Assembly: GCA_024345305.1 (NCBI GenBank)
Contig: BRON01000007.1
Location: 1,178,001-1,242,000, forward strand
DNA from: Mrakia gelida
Taxonomy: Eukaryota > Basidiomycota > Tremellomycetes > Cystofilobasidiales > Mrakiaceae
Reading direction: 5' to 3'
DNA length: 64,000 nt
The notes under the pieces were generated by a model that ran no database searches, was not told the origin of the DNA, and worked only from the letters and a program-made list of their open reading frames with translations. The stretch's first letter is position 1, and each line of letters opens with the position of its first letter. Below, piece by piece: positions 23,645 to 33,760 of this stretch. The position numbers and the translations under genes are program-made.

Positions 23645-23996
23645 GGATGTCAGGAAAGGAGGACGAGTTAGATTTCGATCGATTTTGAAGGACTGGTTGT
23701 TTGAGGTAGTTTCACTTTGCATTCTTTTTGGTTCCGGAACGAGGATGATTATGACGATGGGTACCACGAGAAGCGAGAGAGAGGACGTCGAGAGAGTCGG
23801 CAGGGAGAAGCTCGAACCATCGCCGACCCTCCACGCGTCGAAGAGGGTGCGATCTGTGTCGAGTGGAAGGTTTTCCACCACTTTCGACCCGAGCGAGCTC
23901 GTTGAGACTGGAGAGGGACGAGAAGACAGATTTGAGTCGAGGAAAAGGCCCAGGAGGACGAGAAGGTCGGCGAAGGGCAGTCTCGAAGGAGGGGAA

Positions 23997-24537
23997 GGGT
24001 GAGCTCGGGACTCTGCGAGATTTCGACGAAACTGGACCTATCCGCAAAACGTCGAGCCTTCCTCCTCGCTTTCTCGCCCCAACTCAAGGCTCTCTCGACA
24101 CTCAGAGTCTCACTCGAGGTATCAAAGAGTCGACTCAGACTTGAACAAACGCGATCAAACCAATTTTGCCCTCAGAAAAGGGAGGGGGACGGATTTTAAC
24201 GCCATTGTCGAGACGAACCTATCCGCACCTCTCTCTTCGCTTCTTTTTCTACTTTTCGGGCTCTCTCGAGGGACGAGGTCTCGCTCACAGTAGCCGAGGG
24301 TCCTCTCCGACTTCGACGAACCTCATCGGAAAGGGGGCGCTTTCAGAAGAGGGAGGCGAACGGATCTTGACACGACGCGTCTCTCGACCTGTCCGCTTCC
24401 ACTTTTCGCTGGAAAAAGTTCTCCTCATGCCTTTTTGGCGTCATTAGGACTTGGCGGTAGTATCTTGAAGTCCTCTCAAGGTTCTTTGGTATCAATCGGA
24501 CCTGCTCTACCGCCAGAAAGCGACAACGACGGATTTT
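23997..24537 (-). repeat. Degenerate ~170-bp tandem repeats in the right arm
   Basis: Mirror image of the block at 12180-12720; unit landmarks (GCGGAYAGGT, ATCCGT) recur at the same spacing on the minus strand. It appears identical to the left block by eye. Confidence 0.55.
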
Positions 24538-25162
24538 AACCAGCGAGGATACACGAGGCTCGAGCAAAGACTTCGTTCGAGGAAACCAAGACGACCTCAA
24601 ACTGAGTTCGAGTAGGATTTAGCATCGTTCGAGATGGCGAAGGAAGAGAGAGGGAGTGGTGGTGGTGGTGGCGAACGAGGAGAACTCGACGTCGACCGTC
24701 CGTCTTCCCTCCTCCATCTCCCCCACCCATCTCGTCATCCGAGAGCTCAGGGATCCAAAGCAAAACTTCATCGACTAAAGCGACTCGAATGTCATCCGAG
24801 GAGGAAGGAGAAAGTCTGAGATAAGAGAGGAGAGCGTAGGAGGAGAGGGGGGAGGAGGGAGGGAGGAGGGTGCAAGGGCGAAGTCGAGCTCACCCCTCCT
24901 CCCGACGAACCCCCTCGACTCCTACGCTCGACTCGACCATCGAAGACCAAGACACTCAGATCTGACTTTCAGAGGAAGGAAGATGAAGAAAGGTCTGAGT
25001 TCAACTCATGAATCGAACGAGCGAAGACGAAAAGCAAACGACGACGCGAGGAAGAGAAGAAGCGGAGAGGGAGGATTTGTTCGCTCTGAATCTCGAGCTC
25101 TGCCGAAGGCAGAGCATGCGAGACTACATAGTGAAAGGGGGGGGGGTTGGAGGAGGGGGTCC

Positions 25163-25348
25163 CTGACAACACAAGCCAGTAGTGCAGCGGCAAGGTCATC
25201 GTGTCTCCCAATCGTGCAAGCAGAGGATCAGGGAGACGGGCAAGGCAAAAAGATGAAAACCAAAAGGGACCCAATGGGTCCCGTAATAGTGGTTAAACTA
25301 TTAAAAACAGATACTACACATGATCTAAGCCAAAAGGCCAGAGAGGAT
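25163..25348 (-). ncRNA. U2: U2 spliceosomal snRNA, copy 2
   Basis: On the minus strand the sequence starts ATCCTCTCTGGCCTTTTGGC and includes GATCATGTGTAGTATCTG, the GGGACCC/GGGTCCC stem, the ATCTTTTTG Sm-like site and the GTCTCCC/GGGAGAC stem. It appears identical to copy 1 through the RNA. Upstream sequence shared with copy 1 extends about 390 bp to the repeat edge, so both genes should carry the same promoter. The 3' end is approximate. Confidence 0.93.
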
Positions 25349-25738
25349 AAGGAAAAAAGCAGAAGAGTGCAGCGAGACGAGCACCCAGATAAGTGGTGCG
25401 CGAACGTCGAAATCGCAGGAAGTGGAGTCTTCAAAACGTTGTGTTTTGCGGAGGCAAACTCACTGCTGGGACGCTTGATTTTCGAAAGTTGTCGTCGAGC
25501 TCAGCCTGGGGAGAGGAGGAGCAGTGGCAGAGTTGGGGGTAGCCTGTGTGACGAGAGACTGAGGTGGAACGCGCACAACTGCTTGCTTGGGCTGAGCAGA
25601 CGAGGGAGATGAAGATGGAGCCGTGGCACTGCTAGAAGAATAACGAAGGAGGACGGTCTCCCCTGGGGGAAAGGGAGGGAGGAGATCATTGGTGGCGGGG
25701 GAAGGGACGAGAGGAAGGAGGGAGGACCGAGGAGATGA

Positions 25739-26227
25739 CCCTCGACGGGGCAAGTGGACGGGGCGATGAGGAGTCCTCGAGGACGTTCAAATCACTTGTG
25801 AACCCGAGGAACCTCGCTGGGTCTCTGCGAGAGGACGACGTTCATGAACTCGAGAGATGATATACCTACACCCTCGAGAATCAGCTTCTGTTCGGGCCAA
25901 AAGCGACCCGGAGCGGGCGACAGCGACGCGTCGAGTCCTCTCACTTCGTCGCTCGATCCACCCTTCGAAACCTCTCCAGCGCCTTGTTCTCGACTCGACG
26001 CTGGTCGTGAAACAGCTATATTGCGACCTGTCGGCTCTGCTTCTCTGACTCCATACTGATCCTTCCCGCTCCCCACTTCAACCTTCCCGCTCCGGCTCGA
26101 TGTCGACGCGTCGAGTCTTCCCACATCGTAGCTCGATCTGCCGTTCGACACTCTCCCCAGCTGGCTCTCTACAACCTTCGTAAAAGAAGTTCCTATCGTG
26201 TCTCGTGATCTAGCCCTCTATCGATTC
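25739..26227. other. Intergenic region outside right arm, with a 180-bp tandem repeat
   Basis: Lies between the right arm and the DUF1365 stop. Two copies of a ~58-bp block, each beginning CGACGCGTCGAGTC (25924 and 26104), are 180 bp apart; shared blocks include GCTCGATC, TTCGA and CTC-CCAGC. A minus-strand open frame of 119 codons (25792-26151) therefore contains a repeated peptide (SSYDVGRLDAS versus SSDEVRGLDAS). No domain is recognised and no gene is called. Confidence 0.45.
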
Positions 26228-28772
26228 TCACGCATCCTTCCCGACCTTCCCGCTCTCCTCCTCCTCCCTCCCACTCCCACTCCCCTCCCCAACCTCCTCA
26301 ACAGCACCACTCCTCCTCCAAACCCCCCTCCACCCCTCCCCACCCTTCACGAACCCAACTCCCAACCCCCTCATCACACCCTCTTCCGCCCACTCAGCCA
26401 GCACAACCTTCAACAAGCCCAACGGTAAACTCCATCCTCCGGCTCCCTCCTTTCCACCCCCTCCCTCCACCTCAGCCCCTTCGAGCGCATCAACCCAATG
26501 CCTCGGATGTTGCACCGCGAGCTCTCGAACAGCTGGAGGGGAAAGAGGGTTGTGCGTTCGGATCCAGTGCGTCCACGAAGTCGCGTTCGAAGGTTTGGTC
26601 GAGGTGGGAGGAGTGGGAGGGGTGAAGAGTTCGAGGAAGAGTGACGAGTTGGAGATGTCGAGGATCGTTTGTGGGAACGGCTGGGAGAGGGTTTGGAGGG
26701 CGTGCTGAGGTGTGGGGGAGAGGAGGAGGAGGGTGTAGGCGACGGGGGAGATGGAGAGGAGGTCGAGTCGTTCCTCCTCCTCGACTGAATCGCTACTTGA
26801 GTTGGGTGATGAGGAGAGGGTGAGAGTCGGAAGGTTCGGTGAACTGGGTGTGAGGGTGATGGTGATTCGACGAGTCGGATGGGAGAGGGAGAGTTGACGA
26901 AGTTGAAGGTTGAGGAATCGGACGACGAGGGAGCGGGAGTTGAGTTCGGTGGAGGAGAGAGGGAGGTACAGGAGTCCTCCTGGTTGAGAGGAAGGAAGGG
27001 TTTGGACGAGTCCCCAGTCGTTTTGCTCTCCCATGGCGCTGGCGTCTGGGTCGATGGTCTTCTCGTCTTCGGAGGACGAAGCGCTTGAGGTTCTCTCGTC
27101 GTCCTCGCCCTTCGTCGCGGCGGCCTCCCTCGCACCCTTCGTGTTCGTCCTTCGCCCCCTACCAACCATCTCCGGCCTCCCGTAAACTCTCAAGCCCTTC
27201 TTGAACGCCAGCACTCCCGCGTTCCAGAGGATTCTCGGCGTCGTCGCGAGGAGGGCGACTGGGAAGACGAAGAGGGTTTGGAAGAGGATGTTGCGCGTGG
27301 TGAACGGGAGAGGAGGGGAGTTGGGTGTTGAGGAGAGACGAGCGAAGAGCTTAGGTGTCTTGTCGGGAGTGAGGAGGAGGAGAGAGATGGAGAGGGTGAT
27401 GGGTGGGCTGGGGGATGCGGTCGAGGCGGGCGAAGAGGGAGATGTAGTGACAGGAGAGGAGGGAGGGAAGATGGGAGCCTGAAGCGATAAGGTGTAGTAT
27501 CCATCTCGGGAGTTGAAGGGTGAGACGTGGAAAGATCGAGGGAAGGTCCAGCGATGGTGGTATCTGAACGCGTCGGAAACATAAGGAAACGAGACGCGTC
27601 GAGTCAGCATTTCGCGTCTCTTCGCTTTCCTCCTTCCCTCTCCCCTGAAAAACATCGCAAGCTCGCCCACTCACCCAGCATAGATCTTCTCCTTCTCTTC
27701 TCCCTTCCCCGTTTCTAGAACATATACATGCCTCTCTCCGAACGTGTTATGCACCTCCAACACGACCGTCCACAACTTCCGCTCTCCTCCCTCCGCGTCG
27801 TCCTTCTCGTAGCACAGCCAGACCGAGAGAGGGTTGATCCCCTCGGTTCCGAGGAAGGCAGGCATGGTGATGAGGTAGACGCGTCCTAGACGGGCGGCGA
27901 TGGCAGAGGGAGAGGGTGAGGGAGAGAAGGCGGAGGAGGACGACGCGAGGTGGGCGGAGAGAAGATGGATGAGTTTGAGGCGGAGGGGTTGGGTTGGGGG
28001 AGAGAGGATGAGCTGAGGGAATAAAAGGAGCAGGAGCGGGGTCAGAAAGGTGTTGATGTGTAGGAGAAAGAGTCGCGAAGCATGTGGGTGGATTGAAGCG
28101 ACAGAGGGAGATTGGAAGGACCGGGAAGAAGGAAGCAGGGACGTCGGCGCGAGGAGGGGATGACGGGGAGGGGAGGGGAGAGGCAGCGAGACGAGAGTCC
28201 GGGATAGAGGTAAGAGATGAGATCTCGCTTTATTGAGTAGCCTCGAGGTGCCGAGCTCTGTCTTCTGGGCTGAAGATGAACGAAAGAAACGAGAAAGAAA
28301 AACGGAAGCTCACCTCGTTCTCGATCTCCTCCCTCTTCCCCTCCTCTCCTCCCTCCACCAACCTCGTCGGAGACAGATATCCTGCTTCCTCTAACCTCGT
28401 CACTCCCCAGATCTTCCCACCGAGCTCGTTCTCCCTCCTGTAACCAAAGAACTTGACTCCGAAGCCTCGTCCTCCGAGCCAACTAGGAAGACGGAGTTGA
28501 GCTCTCCTCTCGATCCTCTTCTCTTCCATCTCCTCTAGGTCAACCCCAAAGTAAAGCAGAGGGTATCCGAAAGCATGCTGGGCGGGCACGGGGAGGAGTC
28601 GCTTGTGAGCTGTTGTCAGGCGAAGGAGGAGGGTTGGGAGCGGACCGGAGGAAGACGAAGAGGAGGAGGAGGTAGAGGGAGGAGGGGTGGGCGGGTTGGG
28701 CGAGACGATCTTGTAGAGGACGAGCAGGAGGAGCGGGAGAGGGAGCAGGGGGAGGAGAGTGAGAGAAGGCAT
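26228..28772 (-). CDS. DUF1365 family protein with N-terminal membrane anchor
   Basis: Function unknown; DUF1365 proteins in bacteria often sit beside fatty-acid-modifying genes. Start at 28770-28772: MPSLTLLPLLPLPLLLLVLY is a probable signal anchor, followed by a Pro/Ser linker. The conserved core follows: AFGYPLLYFGVDLEEME, a short WGVTRLEEAGYLSP segment, then MPAFLGTEGINPLSVWLCY, LEVHNTFGERHVYVLE (27770-27720) and, after an intron with an ACGCGTCG motif, FPRSFHVSPFNSRDGYY. The NTFGE and F-HVSPF signatures are diagnostic. The C-terminal part (about 27200-26230) is long, Ser/Pro-rich and poorly conserved, ending SGKVGKDA. The splice structure at 28010-28320 is uncertain (one long intron or an extra exon). 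Confidence 0.82.
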
Positions 28773-29161
28773 CTCTACAGATGCGATATCTGAAAAAGTC
28801 GTGAAAGCTGATGCTGATGGTTGCAGGAGCAAACGAAAGAGGAGGTCGAGGCAGCTCATCGGTCGATCCGCTTCCTGCCCGAGCTCCTCTCTCCCGTTTT
28901 TATTTTTTATTCCCTTCCCTCTTCCATCTCCCTTCTCTTCCTTCTCGGATGCAAAAAATGCCCCCATCAGATTCAGAACTCTCTCTCTGTGTGACCCCCG
29001 AAGCTTCCCTTGAACCAAACGAACGAAAAGAAGCAAGAAAGGGTTTGTTGATGGACTGAAACCTTACCGCTCTCGAAGCTCTCGACTCTGCTTGCCTCGC
29101 CTCGCCCTCCCTCAAGTTCGATGACCACCCAAACCACCACCATCCGCCCCATCTGCTCAGC
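28773..29161. promoter_or_regulatory. Divergent spacer between DUF1365 gene and PDE1
   Basis: 389 bp head-to-head interval. It includes the short upstream ORF listed separately and an A/T-rich stretch (about 28890-28915). Confidence 0.4.
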
Positions 29162-29171
29162 ATGTCGATAA
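29121..29171 (+). CDS. Upstream ORF overlapping the PDE1 start
   Basis: An ATG at 29121 opens a 16-codon frame (MTTQTTTIRPICSACR) that stops at TAA 29169-29171, eight bases into the PDE1 coding sequence in another frame. If it lies in the mRNA it would be read before the PDE1 start and could lower its translation. The transcript start is unknown. Confidence 0.35.
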   Translation: MTTQTTTIRPICSACR

Positions 29172-31933
29172 GCGATCCATCAGATTCAGACAACGAAGTT
29201 CGCATAGGAACGAATCCATCCTTCGAGATCGTCGTACTCGGATCAGGAGGAGGACCTCTCGAGACGGACCTCTCTGCGTGAGTTCGACTTCCCTTCTCTC
29301 CCTTCGCTCCAACCCATCCAAGCTCACCCTCGCTCGCTCTTTCACAGATATCTGCTCAAGCCTTACGGATCTAGCTGGGAGGATGGATGTTTATCTCTAG
29401 AAGCAGGTCAGTCCCTCTCCCTACAGGAACGAACCAAGCTCGGAGGGAGAGCTCTCCTTCAACCTTCCCCTCCTTCGGTTGCCCCGCGGAGACGTCACTC
29501 GACCAGAGACGCTGCAGATGGAGAGCAACAGCGAAAGAACGTCGACGGGCTCGAAGGGGATGGGGGATGTCGAGAAGAAGATCTGCAGAGGAGTGAGGGG
29601 TCTCGGAGAATAAACCCAGAAACGAGGGGTAATCAAAGGCGTCCAGAAGAAGAACGACCGCGAGTCGAGTCGAACTCTCCGCGGATCTCTCTTCGACCTC
29701 ACTCCGACTTCTCTCAGGCAGGAAATACACCTTCTCCCCTCAAAACAGATCTGACCCACGTCTACCTCTTTCTATTTTCCTCAGGCTCCGGAATAGGTTC
29801 TCTCTCTCAACTCCTCCAATCGAACCCCTCCTCCTTCTTCCCTCCCTCGCTCTTCCCCGTCGCTCCTCATCCAAAGGCCTCCCAAGAGGAGATCGCGCTC
29901 GCTAGAGCTGCCAGAGTCTTTTCGTTCGTTAGGTAAGTCTCTCGTCGCTACTCTCCATCTCGTCCGCGAGGCACGGAGAAGACGTGGGAGCCGAGCAAGG
30001 GGAGGGCGGGACGCGAAGAGGCGGGGACGACGGCGAGAACGAGAACTTTGTTTGTTGAGATTTCAGTTTTCTCGAGTGAACCTGAACTGAACCCCTACCG
30101 CTCTCTCCTTGTCTTCCCTGCTCTTCCCACTACCCGGCACATAACTCTTGTTCGGCGGCTTCCAGAGCTTATGTGATCACTCACGCGTGAGCTCGTCTCT
30201 CTTTCCCTCTCTTCCCTCTTCATCTCCCTCTCCGCGAGCTCACACGCGACTCGCTCACGTTTCTTTTGTTATAGCCACCTCGACCACGTCTCCTCCCTCA
30301 TCCTCGGTTCAGGCGGTCTCCCACCTCCTTCGCCTTTACCCCTCCGCGAAGGCAAATCCTGGGCGACCGTTCGGAAAGTCTACGGCTCCCTCAACACGCT
30401 CATGAACCTCGAGATCGTTTTTGGAGAGAAGGTCTGGCCTGATATAGCCGGCTTCCCACCCAAGGAGAAGGAGGAGGAGTCAGTAGATGGAAAGGTTTTG
30501 AGATTCGTCGAGTGAGTACCAGAGCTCCGGCTGCTTTCCGAGTTCGAGGCGACAAACTGACCAAAGGTCGACGCGTCTTCGGTTGATTTCACGTTCGCTT
30601 TCGTTTTTTTTTTCCAGAATCCCACCTCCCTCCCCTTCGACACCTCCATCAACCTCCCGTCCACCAACCCCGCCCACACCCCTCCGTTCCTCCTCTCGTC
30701 GCTCCCACCAACCCCAACCTCAAACCCACAACCCCAATCCACTCCCTCTCCCACCATCACCTCTCCTCCCCTCCCTTTCCCAAACCCACTCCTCATTCAC
30801 GTCCTCATCCTCCCAAACCTACACCCCCCTCCCCACCACCACCCCTCTATCCGTCCTCGCGTTCCCCATCTCCCACGGTAACTGTGCTTGCACAGAGGAA
30901 CATTCCCCGCCCATCAGGTCGGCGTACGCCCTCAGGTCCAGGCAGGGCAAGAACGCGGCTGCCGTGAATGGAACGGTGGTGGATGGGACGGGAGAGGAGG
31001 GGAAAGGGGGTGGGATGAAGACGAAGACGTACGAGACGAGTGCTTTCTTTGTGAGGAATGATGAGGGAGGGGAGGGAGGGACGAGTACGAGGAGGAGCAG
31101 GAGGGAGTTTTGTTTCTTTGGTGGTGAGTCGCGCGACGTCTCTGTCTCTGTTCCCTCTCGAGTTCGATCTCGATCATCGAAGCTCGTGCAGAGGACGAAG
31201 CGGTAATGTAACGGAAGGAGGTGAAGCAGTAGACTGACTCGGTTGTCGTTCGATCTTCCTTCGTTGGTCCTTGCAGACGTCGAACCCGACTCCATCTCTC
31301 TAAAGCCTCGGAATCGACGCGTGTGGGAAGAGGTTGCGTGGAAGATCGCTGAGGGAATTTTGGATACCGTTTTTGTGAGTTCCGGACGACGCGACTTGAA
31401 TTCGAGAACGGAGACGAGACGCGGACGAGACGAGACGAGCTCCAAAACTGACGCGTCTTTCGTTTTCCTCTCCCACCCTCCCTCCCCCTTCACCTCTTTC
31501 TCCCGCCCATCTCTCTCGTCCTCCTCACCCGCTCGCTGCCACTCGCGCAGATCGAATGCTCCTACCTCTCCACCCGCCCAACCCCCCTCCTCTACGGCCA
31601 CCTCTCCCCTCCTCACCTCCTCGACGAACTCGCCACCCTCGCTTCCCTCCTCCCTTCCTCCGGCTCCACCTCTCTCAACGGCCTGACGGTCTGCGTGATA
31701 CACTGCAAGGAGACCTTTGCGGGAGAGGGTGGGAGCATCAGGCAGAGGATCGTGGAGGAGTTGAGGGTAGGTGCGAGGGAGAGGAGTGGGTTGGAAGGGG
31801 TGAGGTTCGTGGGTGTCAGGAGGGGGATGAGGATCGGTGAGTTCGAACGGACAGACGAACGAAGAAACGTGGTTTGGTCGATGGAGGAGCTGACTCGTAT
31901 CTTCATATATCGCCCGCTCCAACAGTCTTCTAA
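29162..31933 (+). CDS. PDE1: Class II (low-affinity) 3',5'-cyclic-AMP phosphodiesterase
   Basis: Hydrolyses cAMP and so dampens PKA signalling; metallo-beta-lactamase-like fold. Start 29162 (MSISDPSDSDNEV), then FEIVVLGSGGGPLETDLSAY, LEAGSGIGSL, and the metal-binding HxHxDH motif as THAHLDHV, split by an intron (30187/30274). Next are SSLILGSGG and a low-complexity Pro/Ser insert, then VLAFPISHGN, TSAFFVRND, IECSYLSTRPTPLLYGHLSP, and LTVCVIHCKE with its His. The last intron leaves only a few residues (MRIVF*), stop 31931-31933. The intron at 29406-29783 is unusually long for this window. Family and key residues are clear. Confidence 0.92.
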
Positions 31934-32561
31934 AACCCTCGCCTCGTCTCGACCTCTCGCTCGCTCGAGTCAACTCGACCAACAACTCAAAAACGACGAC
32001 GCGTCGGAACATCCTCCCTTTCCTCCTCTCAGCCCGCTCGCATCTGTACCATCGCCTTCATCTCATCACTACCTAACTTGTCTAAGTATGTGTCAGACCT
32101 TATCTTGTCCACTTTGTACGCTACGCTCGTCCTCGCTCTTGTTCGTTTTTTTGGTGTCCGTGTAATCTTCTCGATTTGTTCGCTCGTCTCCATCAGCTCG
32201 TGTTCACATGCTCGGTTCGGTCTATACGACTATGCTTCTCTTGACGAGTGGCTGCACTTCGTTTCAGTTCGCCTGTGTGCTGAGTGGGTAGGCTGGTGAA
32301 AGGAGAGAAGGGAGGGAACTGTGGATGAGCAAGTGACTCGGGACGCGAGAGCGGAGTGAGATCGAGGTGGCGGGGATCACCTGAGGAAAATCGAAGCAAT
32401 GATGCTCCGATTGGAGTTGGAACGGGCTGAGAGAGTGCTGATGGGTCGACGGTGGAAGTCGAGAGGGAGTTGACGTCAATCGAGAAGACGCGACTGTTTT
32501 CGATTCAACAACGAGTCAGCTCCGTTCTTCCTCCCTTCTCCGAGCTTCCTGCAACTCACCC
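31934..32561. other. Convergent intergenic region after PDE1
   Basis: 628 bp between two converging genes. T-rich stretches (about 32090-32190) could serve 3'-end formation; no gene or RNA is seen. A CGACGCGTCGG element lies near 31999. Confidence 0.45.
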
Positions 32562-33309
32562 TCATCCCTTCACCTTCCTACCCCCACCCTCCCCAAACAG
32601 AACCTCCTCAGCCCACTCCCTCTTCCTCTTCTCCTCGCTCGTCTCCTTCTCCCTCTTCACCTTCCCACCCACCACGCCCTCGATCTTCTCCCGCGCCTCA
32701 GCCAAAACGACCACTCCACACGAGCTTTTCGCTCTCCCAAGCATCGGCGGCGGCAGAGCGAGGAAGGGCGGAGGGTGAGAAGGCTGGGAGAGCGATCGTT
32801 TATGGAAGGGGGACGACGCGTCGAGGATGAGTTGGGAAGAGGCGAGGCGGGGTGGGATGGGCGTTTGAGGGAGCGGAGAGTGGAGGAGGGAGGTTGGGGA
32901 GGTGTCTATAGAGCGGGAAGAGAGGCAAGTCAGTGAGTGGAGAGGAACAGGAAGGGAAGAGAGAAGCGGGCGCCGCGAGGCAAGAAAAGGAAAGAAGTCG
33001 CGGGCTGGTGGGTGGGCTGTGTGAGACGAGCAAAGGATGAAAGATGGAACGAACGAGGTGAGGGAGATCGGGAAAGTTTTGGTCGAGTGATGGGAGAAGT
33101 CTGATGTTCTCGAAAGTGATCTGAAAGAGACAGGGACAGAGAAAAGGTCAGTAAGAGGTGCTGCAACGAAGAGAAGTGGGGAGGGAGGGAGGAAAGAGGT
33201 GAGCTCGCTCACTTGAGTTCGAGGGCAAGTTCTGGTTCTCTGGAGTGAGGAAACTGTTGGTAGCGGCTTCTTTAGGAGGAGAAGATAAAGAGGGGAAAGG
33301 AAGAGCCAT
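32562..33309 (-). CDS. Uncharacterised small Ser/Pro-rich protein, paralogue of the gene at 47333-48203
   Basis: Three exons. Start 33307-33309 (MALPFPSLSSPPKEA), first intron after NLPSNS, second exon with PITRPKLSRSPSP, a GTTCGT-donor intron, then a last exon of about 113 codons: SPTSLLHSPL, IPPRLASSQLILDASSPFH, a Pro-rich stretch, a Lys/Glu-rich helix-like segment and REWAEEVLFGEGG near the end; stop 32562-32564. About 170 residues, probably disordered apart from the C-terminal helix. The paralogue shares exon number, intron position before the SPTSLLHSPL block and both conserved motifs. I do not recognise the family. Confidence 0.72.
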
Positions 33310-33760
33310 CGCTGATGTTGTGGTAGAGATCGAGGTGGTGGTTCGGTGCGAGAAAGAAAGTTGAACCAGCCCACGTCGCTTCGAATGCGTCGGCTCCCGA
33401 TGGCCGCGAAGCCCATGTGGGAAGCGAGACCAGTCACTGCTCTCAGGCTATGTAATACGTCTCGGCAGAGAATAATTCGCAGTTGTGAGGCTCGGCAGCC
33501 GTGTGGAAAGGAGGTTGCGGCTTGGGGGAGAGGAGGGAGCGGTGAAATCCGCGACGCGTCGAGCTCAACGAACGACAAGCGCTCTAGAAGAAACACGAGC
33601 TCGCTCGTTGAAGGGAAACGAAGCTAAGAGAGGGTAAAAGGTACTCATAGAACATATCTCCATCGCTCCCCTCGAACCAACTAAACTGAAAGCCAACCCA
33701 GCCTCACGTCTCCGAAGTTGACCAACAATCCCACCTCCGCCGCCCCGCCTCTCCACCTCC
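33310..33760. other. Intergenic region, promoter of the small unknown gene
   Basis: 451 bp with no supported gene or RNA. It contains GCGACGCGTCGAGCTC near 33550. Confidence 0.4.

Larger units (their letters stand above)
23895..25738 (-). repeat. Right arm of 1.84-kb inverted repeat carrying U2 snRNA
   Basis: Reverse complement of 10981-12822. Its outer edge is at 25738 (GGAGATGA); beyond it the sequence is unrelated to the left flank. The inner edge at GAGCTC (23895-23900) lies 250 bp after the myosin stop. Differences from the left arm include C10 versus C8 (25137-25146), an A/G change near 24741, and a few substitutions in the outermost 100-250 bp. It contains U2 copy 2, the mirrored hairpin at 25097-25115 and the mirrored ~170-bp repeats. 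Confidence 0.93.

Noticed and set aside
24983..25612. 209-codon open frame across the right repeat arm (and its mirror in the left arm)
   Set aside because: It overlaps U2 on the antisense strand, changes frame between arms at the C8/C10 run, and has no domain-like composition.
26641..27482. Plus-strand open frames rich in Gly and Arg
   Set aside because: Antisense of the DUF1365 coding sequence; composition is that of a shadow of Ser/Pro codons.
30819..32012. 397-codon minus-strand open frame
   Set aside because: It is the antisense of the PDE1 exons and introns; the plus strand carries the conserved motifs.
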